In this document: in pieces, positions 1 through 9,334 of the stretch
Layout: every line of letters begins with the position of its first letter
Position numbering within the stretch: position 1 is the stretch's first letter
Origin: Marchantia polymorpha subsp. ruderalis
Lineage: Eukaryota; Streptophyta; Marchantiopsida; Marchantiales; Marchantiaceae
NCBI GenBank assembly: GCA_037833965.1
Contig: AP031359.1
Coordinates: 2,972,001 to 3,036,000, forward strand
Reading direction: 5' to 3'
Length of the DNA: 64,000 nt
The notes under the pieces: generated by a model
Told to the model about the DNA's origin: nothing
The model's database searches: none
Seen by the model: the letters and a program-made list of their open reading frames with translations, nothing else
Translations under genes and position numbers: made by a program

Positions 1-1546
1 TCCCAGATTTGTGAATAGGAACAATCTTCCGTAGAGACCAAGATGAAGGAAAGCCATGAATAGCAGCATCCTCTAACACTTTCGTGAGTATAGGTCCAAT
101 AGCATCTCCTCCCCACTTGAGAAGTTCAATGGAAAGCCCATCCAAATCCTCACATTTACCATTTGCCAATTGTCTTAGTTGAGTCATCACTTCAACTTCT
201 GAAAATAAGCCTGGATTTCCTTCACAATGTGGCATAGATGCAACATTGGGAAAGAAATAAAGCTTTTGAGCAAAAGAAATCAAAGACTTGGGATCAAGAG
301 TAGGTTTAGAAGATCGTACTGCCAACCGCCTCCAAAAGGATTTGGGATTCTCCAAGAGCTCCTTTGTCAAGCACTCTTGCTTCTGCCTCAAAAATGCTCG
401 TTTCTTGGACTTCACCAAGTCTTTGTAAAGTCTTGTCATAATCAACCGATTGTGAAGATCCAAGGATTTATCAAGTGATCTCGCCCTCGCTTGCTTGCAA
501 TCAAAGTCAAACCATCCATTGCAAGGAAGACCTCTAGCTCTCCTGGTCTTATGTCTCAAAAAGAACTTAGAAGCAGAGTTTTGGAGCAACTCAGTTAGTT
601 GCAAACTAGATGTATGTGGATCAAGGCTCCAAGTAGTACAAGTCAAGAGGTCTTGGAAATGTTCACTATAAAGTTGCTTCTTACTAGCATCTAAACAAAA
701 CTTGGGGGAAGTAGAAACATAGTGACATGTAGTGAGAGGGATTGACGTTGACAACAAAAGAGTAAATAAAAGAGGTGTATGATCTGATTCTGGTTGAGGC
801 TCTAGAATATCAAACGTTGAGATAAATGAACTATTAGTGGCAGAGGACAAAAGATAATCTATAGTGCTAACACCAGTAGAGGAAAAACATGTATTGGAGT
901 GAGAGTTGGGAAAGAAAGAAACACCATTGAGAACTTTCAGATTACAAGTGGCTCCAAAAGTCAAGAAATGCTCAGTCAAATCATTTGTACAAGGATCACA
1001 AGAGACTCTAGACCACAAACTATCTCTACTTTCTTCAAAAGAGTGAGAAGACAAGGAACTATCAAATTGTGTAAATTGAGCGGAACTTATGCGGGCATTG
1101 AAGTCTCCAACAAGAAAAACTTCACCTTTGTCTTGATATTTGAGAACATCTCCAATGAGCCGATGGAATGGTTGACTTCGATTGCAAGTGCTTGTGGAGT
1201 AGATCTGCATGGATAATGGTGCAAAGTAGCAAACTGCCAAATAACTGTAAGATCCTCCAATCAATCCAAGACGAAGCCAATGATATTGTTTCCCAATATC
1301 TTGGCTTTCCAAATGTATCATAGGAAGAAGTTCAGATCTGATGAAAGTAGCAATGCCTCCAAAGCCTCTTCGTGCTCGTCGATTTCTATGGTTCCAAGTA
1401 GATCCCACCAGAGTAAACCCTTGTATCTCTCCAATAACATTGCTTTCATGCTCCCAAGTCTCAACAATGTTGAGGATGTCCGCCATCTTCCAAATCGGAT
1501 GTGCACTCACATACTTAGTTGTAGATAGGCCTCTTATGTTCCACAT
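1..1546 (-). CDS. LINE ORF2, partial: APE-type endonuclease and start of reverse transcriptase
   Basis: Reading the minus strand from the ATG at 1544-1546 to the window edge gives an open frame of about 515 codons with no stop. It has no terminator inside the window. The endonuclease domain shows WNIRGL at its start, ETW, RRGFGGIATFI, VGDFNARIS (about 1099-1132), STIDYLLSS (about 850) and SDHTPL (about 785); these match the N, E, DxN and SDH catalytic motifs of APE-like LINE endonucleases. A linker follows with the motif FWRRLAVRSSKP. The end of the visible frame (LLKWGGDAIGPIL then IVPIHKSG) is the N-terminal palm/finger region of a LINE reverse transcriptase. The role is target nicking and target-primed reverse transcription. 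Confidence 0.88.
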   Translation of the reverse strand, partial: MWNIRGLSTTKYVSAHPIWKMADILNIVETWEHESNVIGEIQGFTLVGSTWNHRNRRARRGFGGIATFIRSELLPMIHLESQDIGKQYHWLRLGLIGGSYSYLAVCYFAPLSMQIYSTSTCNRSQPFHRLIGDVLKYQDKGEVFLVGDFNARISSAQFTQFDSSLSSHSFEESRDSLWSRVSCDPCTNDLTEHFLTFGATCNLKVLNGVSFFPNSHSNTCFSSTGVSTIDYLLSSATNSSFISTFDILEPQPESDHTPLLFTLLLSTSIPLTTCHYVSTSPKFCLDASKKQLYSEHFQDLLTCTTWSLDPHTSSLQLTELLQNSASKFFLRHKTRRARGLPCNGWFDFDCKQARARSLDKSLDLHNRLIMTRLYKDLVKSKKRAFLRQKQECLTKELLENPKSFWRRLAVRSSKPTLDPKSLISFAQKLYFFPNVASMPHCEGNPGLFSEVEVMTQLRQLANGKCEDLDGLSIELLKWGGDAIGPILTKVLEDAAIHGFPSSWSLRKIVPIHKSG

Positions 1547-1570
1547 CAACACCCTCAATCTCTTGGATTG

Positions 1571-2308
1571 CTAGGTTGATGATTGTCTCCTTCTCTTGGT
1601 GATAATAGCTTGACTATCACGTAGATAAGCAACAAAACCTGCATCTTGAGCTTCTTTGACTTTTGCAAGCTCCTTCCTCCTTGCTTCAACTTGAAGAGGT
1701 GTAAGATCTGGATCTAACCAAATCCTCCGTCCCTTGAGAATGGCCTTGTTAGCTAAAGCCATATCACGTTGAGCTTGGTCTACAAACTTGACAATAATGG
1801 CACGAGGTTGTGTGCCTTTGTTGCCAATATGATAAGCATGAGCCAAATCCGGATTAGGAACATCAAGTGTTTCAGTCAAAAACTTGGTGACCACACTCTT
1901 CACCTCTTCCTTCTCAGATTCAGGTAGACCCGAAATCCTCACATTCTTCACACGAGCAAATTGATTAGCCTTTTCAATCTCTTGCTCTTGACAGAAAGAG
2001 ATATGAGCAGACTTGGTAGCTGCAGCATAGGACTTCATTTTCACCTCTAGAGTTTCAACCACTTCATGCAAAGCAGGAGTAGTAACAGTAGAAGCTTGAG
2101 AACCAACCTTGTCTTGAATGTCCTCAACAGATCCAGAGATTTGGAGCATGATCTTCTCAAAACTTTTGTGAGAAATCTTCAACTCCCTGATTTCATTTTT
2201 TGCCGCTGCCAAGGCAACATTTTGTGCCTTGAATTCTTGGCGTAGCACTTTCAATTCCTCCAAAACCGTTTGCACAAGATTGAGAAGTTTGTTTTTAGAA
2301 TCCATCAT
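1571..2308 (-). CDS. LINE ORF1 protein (coiled coil + RRM-like RNA-binding)
   Basis: A 245-residue protein of the L1 ORF1 type, expected to bind LINE RNA and form the ribonucleoprotein. Residues 1 to about 100 are a leucine/lysine-rich coiled coil (KLLNLVQTVLEELKVLRQEF). Residues about 120-220 match the L1-ORF1 RRM and C-terminal region: NVRISGLPE, a conserved AHAYHIG, PRAIIVKF, then LKGRRIWLDPDLTP followed by an arginine-rich stretch. There is no CCHC knuckle. The start is the first of two adjacent Mets. The gene ends in a single TAG (1571-1573) that lies in the same reading frame as ORF2, only nine codons before the first ORF2 ATG. The frame is uninterrupted. Confidence 0.88.
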   Translation of the reverse strand: MMDSKNKLLNLVQTVLEELKVLRQEFKAQNVALAAAKNEIRELKISHKSFEKIMLQISGSVEDIQDKVGSQASTVTTPALHEVVETLEVKMKSYAAATKSAHISFCQEQEIEKANQFARVKNVRISGLPESEKEEVKSVVTKFLTETLDVPNPDLAHAYHIGNKGTQPRAIIVKFVDQAQRDMALANKAILKGRRIWLDPDLTPLQVEARRKELAKVKEAQDAGFVAYLRDSQAIITKRRRQSST

Positions 2309-2440
2309 GAACCCAACTTTGCAAGATGTTACACAAGCTCAAAGTTTTGAAATGACAACTTCTTGACAGCAGCTCCGTTGGGGCTGACAATTTGCAGGTA
2401 TGTGCGTCCGTCCGTTGTGAACAAGCCCACCAAATCTCAG

Positions 2441-4394
2441 GATCCGCGTACTTCTCCATCTTACGATCCAGGTACCTCAGCAGAGGTACTACCTGCTCAC
2501 GGAGCGCCGCCGTCGGCGCGCCTACCATTTCCTCTTCCTCCTCCTCGGTGGATCCCGATCCCGACACTGATTCCGTGGATCCTCCTTCTTCGTCATCCTC
2601 CGAATTGAGGATTTCGGTCGCCATTGAATGCGTCGGCGCCTAGCCTGTGCGGGACTGCGAGATGTCTGCGTGCTCTGCCGCCGCTGGCGCTCCTGCAGCC
2701 TCACTGCTCCCTGCTAAAATGTCCAAGGCGGTGGGTGAATGTGGCCGTGCCAAATTTCCATCGTCCGCCTATCGTGCCGCGACTGTAACCTCCTCGCCGC
2801 CGGCGTCTACCGCCGAAGGCGATCGTGCGGAATGTACCTGCGCGGAGTGTAATTGTGCATCGCGCGCACAAATTTCACCATGCGGACCGTCAATCCGCTC
2901 CACCCTTAGGTCCTGCGCCAAGGATGCGTCCGTCCTACGCGTAGGCGCAATTCCCGGCGCTTCTTCCGCCGAGGGCGGTTGAGCCGAAGGCGGCCCGCCC
3001 GATGTTCCTTGGCCCGAAGGCCCTTCCGCCGAAGGCGCACCTCCCTACGGATTTTCCGCCGAAGGCACGGCTCCCGCCGGCTCTCTGTTCCTAGCTCGGT
3101 GGCCCGAAGGCCCTGGCGCCGAAGGCGCATATCCCGGCGATCTCACCGCCGGAGGGCCTTGCCCCGAAGGCCCTTGAACCGAAGGCGGATCTTCCGCCGG
3201 CTCCTTCCCCTTCCTGCGTTGCACCGAGGGTAAGTCCTGCCTATGCGTAGGCGAACTTTCTCTGCCTATGCGTAGGCACAAGTCTACGTCCGCAAGAGGT
3301 CGCCTATCCACAGGGAGTCACCTATGAGTAGGCGGCACACTCATCCGCGCCGCATGTGGCAGCTCATGACCCGAAGGTCGTCTTTCCTCCGCCGAAGGCA
3401 TAGGGTGGTCTCCTGATCCCTCGGCCGTCCGCCTAGTCCCATCCTTCTCCGGGGATGGACTTCCCTTCTCTGTGGCGATCGTCGCCGTTTCAGCGCTGCT
3501 GGCCGGTAACAAAAGCCTGCGGCCTTCTGCTTTGGCCGGCTGCAGATCTCGTGCAGTGGCCACTTCCGGGTGAGAGCAGCTGATTCTTGATGTTGCTCTT
3601 TCTCCGGTTGCTCTCTCCATCTTCGCTTCCGCGGCACTCGCGCTGCGGGTGTGTCTCTCCCCGCATCCTGTTGACCCGGTGGAGTGGAAGTCAGTGAATC
3701 CTCCGCGTCGGTGTCTACTTCGTTATCCCGCACATACCTCCCGGGATGATCGACTGACAAGGGCGGAAATCGAGCACGCTCGGCCGCGGTTAAACAATTC
3801 ATCGACCGATAAAAGTTTATCAAGAAGGGGGAGAGGTGATTGAGCGTTCCTCCCCGCTCCTCAAACGCATGCTGTCGCATCACCCTATGCAGGATACGCG
3901 ACCAGTGAACTGGAGCTCCAGCCAATGTGAGCTCCACGAAGGACACCTGCCACAACGTGATGTACGTAGTGCGGTGCGGCTGCAACAGTTGCAGTAGCGC
4001 CATCGCTACGGTCCCGCAGAAACGATCTCTGTAGTCCCGGGTCCTGTACCCGTTCTTGGAGGACTTCTCCCGCTTGAACAATTCCACGAAGGAGGCTTCG
4101 TCCGCTTTCAATCCTTTGACGCTCACTGTCGAACAGGAGGTACCCGTCCTCACCTGCGCACCTCCCCAATGCCTGTCCCCAATCGCGGACAGTCCATCGA
4201 TCTACGTGCGGACAGAATCCGCGCGTAGGCTGCCGTTCCTCGTCCAGCCATTCGCGCACCATGTCCGCGCACACGTAATTCCATCCCCACAGCAAGAATT
4301 CGAGTTTCCTCGCAATCAGCCGGTCCTCAAAAGCACGCAATCCATTCTGCGGGAGCTTGAGTGGCACCATCCGCAGCTTCACCGATGTCGACAT
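2441..4394 (-). pseudogene. N1 element protein, frameshifted and 3'-truncated
   Basis: A broken copy of the family protein. The family start Met (MSTSVKLRMVPLKLPQ) is at 4394, and an open frame extends about 87 codons upstream of it, as in several other copies. The N-terminal domain is readable (LEFLLWGWNYVCADMVREWL, DRWTVRDWGQALGRCAGE), but the frame shifts near 4150 and again near 3520. The linker is dominated by codons from GCCGAAGGCG motifs. The acidic stretch before the coiled coil (MATEILNSEDDEEGG, about 2624) is present and the reading stops at KYADP where the LINE begins. It is not expressible as one protein. Confidence 0.75.
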
Positions 4395-5798
4395 CGCGTT
4401 CTTGAAATTGTTTTGCGCACCTCTCTCTCTGCTATGCCCGAGCTTCTTGCTCGCGGTTCTGTTTCCTCTGCAAACTCTAATCTCTCTCAATTCCAAATGT
4501 CGCGCACTCAATTCTCTCCCTGCCACCGGGTAACTCTCCGCGCGGTGGTGTCTAGAACGTCTCTCAGCTAGAAGGTGGACGCGCGCAGCTCGCACAAGAA
4601 ATTGAAATTGCAAATTCAAGAATGGGGTGTCCTCTGTCCGCTCGCAGGGGATCATGGTCGGCTTTCGGTCGTGAAAGCCGAATCACTTGATGACTGCGCC
4701 GGCTCCGAGGTATAACGGCCTTCTCTCTCACGCGCGGCTTCACGCTCCGCCGACGCGCCTTCACTCACACGCTCGAATTGGCAATTTGAACTCCGCCAGC
4801 GTACCACGCCGCGGCCATGGTCGCGCAGCGCCGAAGGCGGATTTCTTGCCGACGCGCTGCATTCCTCCGTACTTCAACTTGGATAGTCCCGCTCCGCCGA
4901 AGGCGTTTGTCCGCGCATAGGACAAAAGCCGAACTCCCTTCTGCGTAGGCAAAATCCCCGGCGGAGCTTCCGCCGGCGTCAAACTTCATCCGCCTGTGCG
5001 TAGGCGAAATCTGTCCGCACACAAGACGCTCGTCCGCACAGGTCCCTCGCCGTAGGCGCAGCGCCGAAGGCGGCTGTGCCAAAGGCGTTGACCGCTGTCA
5101 ACGGACTCCGTCTAGTCTGTCCATCTCTCTCGCCTCTCCGTCGGCGAGAGAGATGGAAATCCCGACTGGCCGAAGGCGCACTCGTCCGTTCCGTCCGTAC
5201 AGTCCGTACTGTCAGTACGGATTTTGCTACTCCGCTGGATCCTCATCTAACCGTGATGCGCTGGCGCCGAAGGCGCCGTACAAGTTCCAACCCCGAAGGC
5301 GGGTTTCTAGGGCCGAAGGTGGACTTTCCGCCGACGCCGAAGCGCCTATGCGTAGGCGATCTCCGTTTGCCTATGCGTAGGTGCAAGTCCTCCTTGCCGA
5401 TGCGTAGGCGGCATTCTTGGCGGACCCTCCGCCGACGTCAAACCCTATTTCGCCTATGCATAGGCGAACTTCCCTCGCCTATGCGTAGTCGAAGGTCTTC
5501 GTATCTTTCAACCGTCACAACTCCCTGAGTCCTGATCCGTTCCGGGCGTTCTTGGGCTCGTTAGAACCAACGCGTCAAGCTCTTTCCAACGAGACCCTAA
5601 CCAAGTCAAGGCGTTTGGGAATTGCATAGAATCTGAGGGATTCCTCTAGCGCCGAAGGCGTAGCGTCGAAGGCGGATTATGCGCCTTGCGCCGAAGAGGT
5701 ACTCCTTCAGAGCCCGTCGTTTGGGGTGGCGCCGGCGGTTACATAGTTTTCCAAAAATGTTTTAAATTCCTCAAAAATACCAAAAGTGGGTTACCACA
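4395..5798. other. N1 5' leader with dispersed hairpin motifs
   Basis: No independent gene is seen here. The stretch holds repeated inverted motifs of the form CGCCTACGCATAGGCG (for example around 5345-5390 and 5450-5490), many GCCGAAGGCG units, and a CCGTAC/GTACGG palindromic cluster near 5200. A region near 5540-5600 (TTCTTGGGCTCGTTAGAA) is shared with all other N elements. The last 60 bases before the terminus are A/T-rich. Confidence 0.6.
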
Positions 5799-7445
5799 GT
5801 CGCTACCTTGATCCGAGTCCGATTCCTGACCAGCTCAACGTAGGATTCACGATGGCGGGGATCTGCGTACCTATTTGCCTTGCGATCAAGGTACCGAAGT
5901 AGGGGTACCACGTGCTCGCTAAGCAATCCGGTCGGTGTACCTCGCACTAACTTCACTTCCTCTTCCTTTGAAGCCGTGTCGTCTTCGGTCTCGAGGATCT
6001 CTGTCGCCACAGAAATCCTCGGCGATTCTCTTGAGCAGAGCCGCGCAGCTTCTTCTGCCGCGGCCTCCGCTCCACGTCCTGCCAACACCTCTAACGGGGT
6101 GGGAGAACTTGCTCGTGGTGGTCCTGCTTCACCTGCCCGGACTGCTTCCGTAGAAGACGCTTGTGCCGAAGGCGTACATGTCTCCTCCTTTCTGCCCTCG
6201 TCCGCCGCAACTTGCTCTAGTTGCGTCCGCACCGAATGCATCTTCTCCAAAGACGCTTGACCCGAAATCCGTTGAGCCGAAGGCTCCTTCCTACTGTGCT
6301 CCTGCGCCAAAGGCGCTTGAGCCGAAGGCTCTTGACCCGAAGGCGAGTCATCAAAGGGTACTTGCTCGGAAGGCAAGCACTTCTCCATCGCGGGCATGTT
6401 GACCGTTGCCGCATGCCGTCTTCCTTGGCCCAAAGGCCTAGGCGCTTCCTCTTAATGCGTCCGTGCCTTCGGTGCAGGGAGGTCAGCTGACCTCCCGAGA
6501 ACTTCTGCACTCACATCCTCCTCCGAGGATGGTGAGTTTCTCGTGTCCGCGCTGCTCGCCGGAAGAACAAGCTTGCGTGCCTTCTGCTTCGGTCGACTTG
6601 CGGGCTTGTTGTTCGCCCGACGCCTGACTGGAGCAATGGGCACTTCCCTCTGACTCTAGTCCGCCTCTCCATCCCAATTCCGCTTCCGGGGTGCTCACGC
6701 TCCCCGCGGTTTGTCATCCGCTCTTGATACAGCTAGTGGTGTGCTGGCCGGTGGTTCGTCGGGGTCGGTGTCAACCTCGACATCCTTCATATACCTGCCC
6801 GGATTTGTTCATGACAGCAAGGGAAATTGTACCCTCTCCGTTGCTGTCAAACATCTCATCGACCGATAGAAATTGATCAGGAAGTGGGAGAGGTGATTGA
6901 TCGATCCCCCCTTCTCCTCCAGCGCGTGTTGTCGTGTTGCCTTTCACAGAATCCGAGCCCAATGAATCGAAGTTCCTGCCAACGCCAGCTCCACAAATCC
7001 CACCTGCCAAGATGTCATGTAGGTTGTCCTGTGCAGTTGTAAAATCTGGAGAAGTGCTACCACGACATTCCTCCGCTTGCGATCCTTGTAGTCACGGGTC
7101 TTGTACCCGTTCTTGCTCGACTTGCAGTTCTTGAAAAGTGCACCGAAGGAGATTTCTTCTTCCTTCGTGACCTGCACACTCGAATAGGAGGTCGCCTTCC
7201 TCTCGCGCGCACCTTCCCAAGACTTGCTCCCAATCGCTAACCTACCATCCCTCCGAATGCGGTTGATAACCTCGCGGAGGTTGGTTCTTCTCTCGCAGCC
7301 ACTTCCAAACCATCTCCGGGCACACCCAATTCCATCTCCACAGGAGGAAGTCGAGCTTCACTGCCATAAGCTCGTCTTGAAATGCGCGCAGACCGATCTG
7401 CGGCACTTTTAGTGGGACCATCTGCAGCTGAATTGACCTGGCCAT
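5799..7445 (-). pseudogene. N2 element protein, frameshifted, disrupted by N1
   Basis: Family protein starting at the Met at 7445 (MARSIQLQMVPLKVPQIGL). The N-terminal domain is recognisable (LDFLLWRWNWVCPEM; SKNGYKTRDYKDR around 7100), then the frame shifts several times. The linker and acidic segment follow (SVATEIL, about 6010), then VVPLLRYLDRKANRYADP (about 5870). The reading stops at 5799 where N1 is inserted, so the coiled-coil part is not in this piece. This copy's linker (SGQEPSAQAPLAQEHS) differs in composition from N4 and N9. Confidence 0.72.
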
Positions 7446-8220
7446 TGAACTCTTGCAAAGTCTCTACGCACTCCTGCTCTCTGCTGCCGCGAACTTCTTG
7501 CAAACTCTCTGCAAACTCGGCTACTGTGCGTCGGGAGCTCGGGCAAACTCGTCGCAATTTCTCTCTACAATTCTCCACAAGTCTCTGCCGCTACGCACTT
7601 TCAAAGAATTCTCCCCGCATGTAATAACCCACCAAAGGCTAAAACTGCAGTATAGCAGCAAAAAGGTCAAACCCACAGGGATAGAGGCAACACACAAAGT
7701 ACAAAGTGTAACGTTTAACAGACTATTGAAGAGTTTGAATTCTCAGGCGACTATCACTCCAGAAATACTGCAAGTGCTCAACTCGGAGGTCACTCAGAGG
7801 ACGCACAGTGCAGCGTAGTTCACCCCAAAACACACCTGAAGCTGGAAAAGCACAACTAAGAGGTCGATTAGGACCTCCACTCAAGGTTCAGGGGGAAAGT
7901 TTCTCACGAGTGTATTTAGAGGCTTTGCAAGCAGTGACTCCCAACTCCGGCTTTTACAACCCTTCCACTAGTTTTTGCTAGCGCATGGCACCCGGGTTGG
8001 ACTGCCTACTTCGGATGCGGTATCTTCGTCAAACCGAAGTCACTCACACGCGGTGAACAACACACTCAACTCACAAAACGCGCAGAGAATACAAGTCGGA
8101 ACTAATAAACTCAACTGAGAAAAGATCCAATGCCCCACCATAACAGTCTATTGACGAGTTTTAATTCTCAGGCACTAGTCATTCCCAGAAATACTACAGA
8201 GACTAGCCCCGAGGGCGTCT

Positions 8221-9334
8221 TGTGGTACCCCACTTTTGGGATTTTTGCGGGATTTAAAACATTTTCGGAAAACGGTACCGCGGCAGCAGTGTAAATAGCC
8301 ATCGGTGCATCAAAATAGAGTGAAACTGGATGATCTCGGAGAATCTCAAAGAATCTCGTAGAATCCAGGAGTTGGGCGCAACGTCTGGGACAGGCGCCGC
8401 TCTAAACGACGGGCTCTGAAGGAAAACCCCTTCGGCGCAAGGCGCCTAAGCCGCCTTCGGCGCCAGCGCATCACTGATGAGCGAGGACCCAACGGAGTAG
8501 TAAAATCCGTACGGACCGTACGGACGGAACGGACAAGTGCGCCTTCGGCCGGTCGGGATTACGGAGACAAGAGCGCCGACGGAGAGGCGAGAGAAATGGA
8601 CAGACTGGACGGAGTCCGTTGACCGCGGTCAACGCCTTCGGCACAGCCGCCTTCGGCGCTGCGCCTGCGGCAAGGGACCTGCGCGGACGAACGTCCTGTG
8701 TGCGGACGGAATTCGCCTACGCATAGGCGAGCGCCTACGCACAGGCAGATGAAGTTCTGCGCCGGCGGAAACTCCGCCGGGGATTCCACCTACGCAGAAG
8801 GAAGTTCAACTTTTGTCTTATGCGCGGACGAACGCCTTCGGCGGAGCGGGACTAGCCAAATTGAAGTACGAAGGAGTGTAGCGCGCCAGCGAGAAATCCG
8901 CCTTCGGCGCTGCGCGTCCATGTCCGCGGCGTGATACGCTGGCGGAGTTCAAATTACCAATTCGAGCGTGTGAGTGAAGTTGCCGTCGGCGGAGCGTGAA
9001 GCCGCGCGTGAGAGAGAAGGCCGTTATAGCGCAGAGCCGGCGCGGCCATCAAGTGATTCGACCTTCACGACCGAGAGCCGACCATGACCTCCTGCGAGCA
9101 GACAGAGGACGCCCCATTCTTGAATTTGCGATTTCAATTTCTGGTGCGAGCTGCGCGCGTCCACCTGTCCACCCGCGTGTCCACCGCGCGGAGAGCTACT
9201 CGGTGGCTGAGAGAGAATTGAGTGCGCGATAGTTGGAATTGAGAGAAATTAGAGTTTGCAGAGGAGGCAGAAGCGTGAGCGAGAGGCGCGGGCAGAGCAG
9301 AGAGAGAGTTGCGCGAACCAATTTCAAGAACGCG
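8221..9334 (+). other. N4 5' leader with inverted motifs
   Basis: Noncoding leader. Inverted motifs include CGCCTACGCATAGGCG at 8714-8729 (6-bp stem, CGCA loop), CCGTACGGACCGTACGG near 8506-8525, and many CGCCTTCGGCG units. From about 9070 the frame upstream of the family start codon is open in most copies and codes for a conserved stretch of about 87 residues (AARTRN/RAARVHLL...). In N4 that frame is closed by a TAG just before 9233, so the true start is uncertain between the upstream Met of other copies and the Met at 9335. Confidence 0.6.

Larger units (their letters stand above)
1..2440 (-). mobile_element. LINE (non-LTR retrotransposon), 5' part, inserted in N1
   Basis: This is a non-LTR retrotransposon on the minus strand, cut by the window start. 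In order it has a 5' leader of about 130 nt (2309-2440), ORF1 with a coiled coil and RRM-like domain, and ORF2 with an APE-type endonuclease and the start of the reverse transcriptase. Both frames are open as far as they are visible, which suggests a young insertion. The 5' junction lies near 2440: the N1 protein reads up to KYADP at the GGATCCGCGTAC sequence and then turns into LINE leader, whereas other copies continue RQPGSYVE. The 3' end, poly(A) and target duplication are outside the window. Confidence 0.9.
2441..5798 (-). mobile_element. N1: TG...CA element, 5' portion, truncated by the LINE
   Basis: This is the 5' part of an N-family element. Its 5' terminus is at 5798, where the minus strand starts TGTGGTAACCCACTTTTGG. 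Gene sequence occupies about 2441-4394, and a leader of about 1.4 kb (4395-5798) carries hairpin motifs. The insertion lies in the gene of N2: the N2 protein frame resumes at 5799 directly after the end (flank GTCGC). The 3' half must lie beyond the LINE, outside the window, so the target duplication cannot be tested here. Confidence 0.8.

Noticed and set aside
227-1574. Small plus-strand frames in the first 1.6 kb
   Set aside because: They lie antisense to the open LINE ORF2 and have no independent support.
2979-3233. Arg-rich open frames opposite and beside the element genes (many, also 8537-8752 and 18017-18382)
   Set aside because: They are shadows of GCCGAAGGCG and CGCCTACGCATAGGCG repeats in GC-rich DNA; they are not conserved in frame between copies.
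8714-8760. CRISPR-like array of repeated CGCCTACGCATAGGCG
   Set aside because: Spacing is irregular, the units are hairpins within a plant transposon, and no cas-like genes are present.
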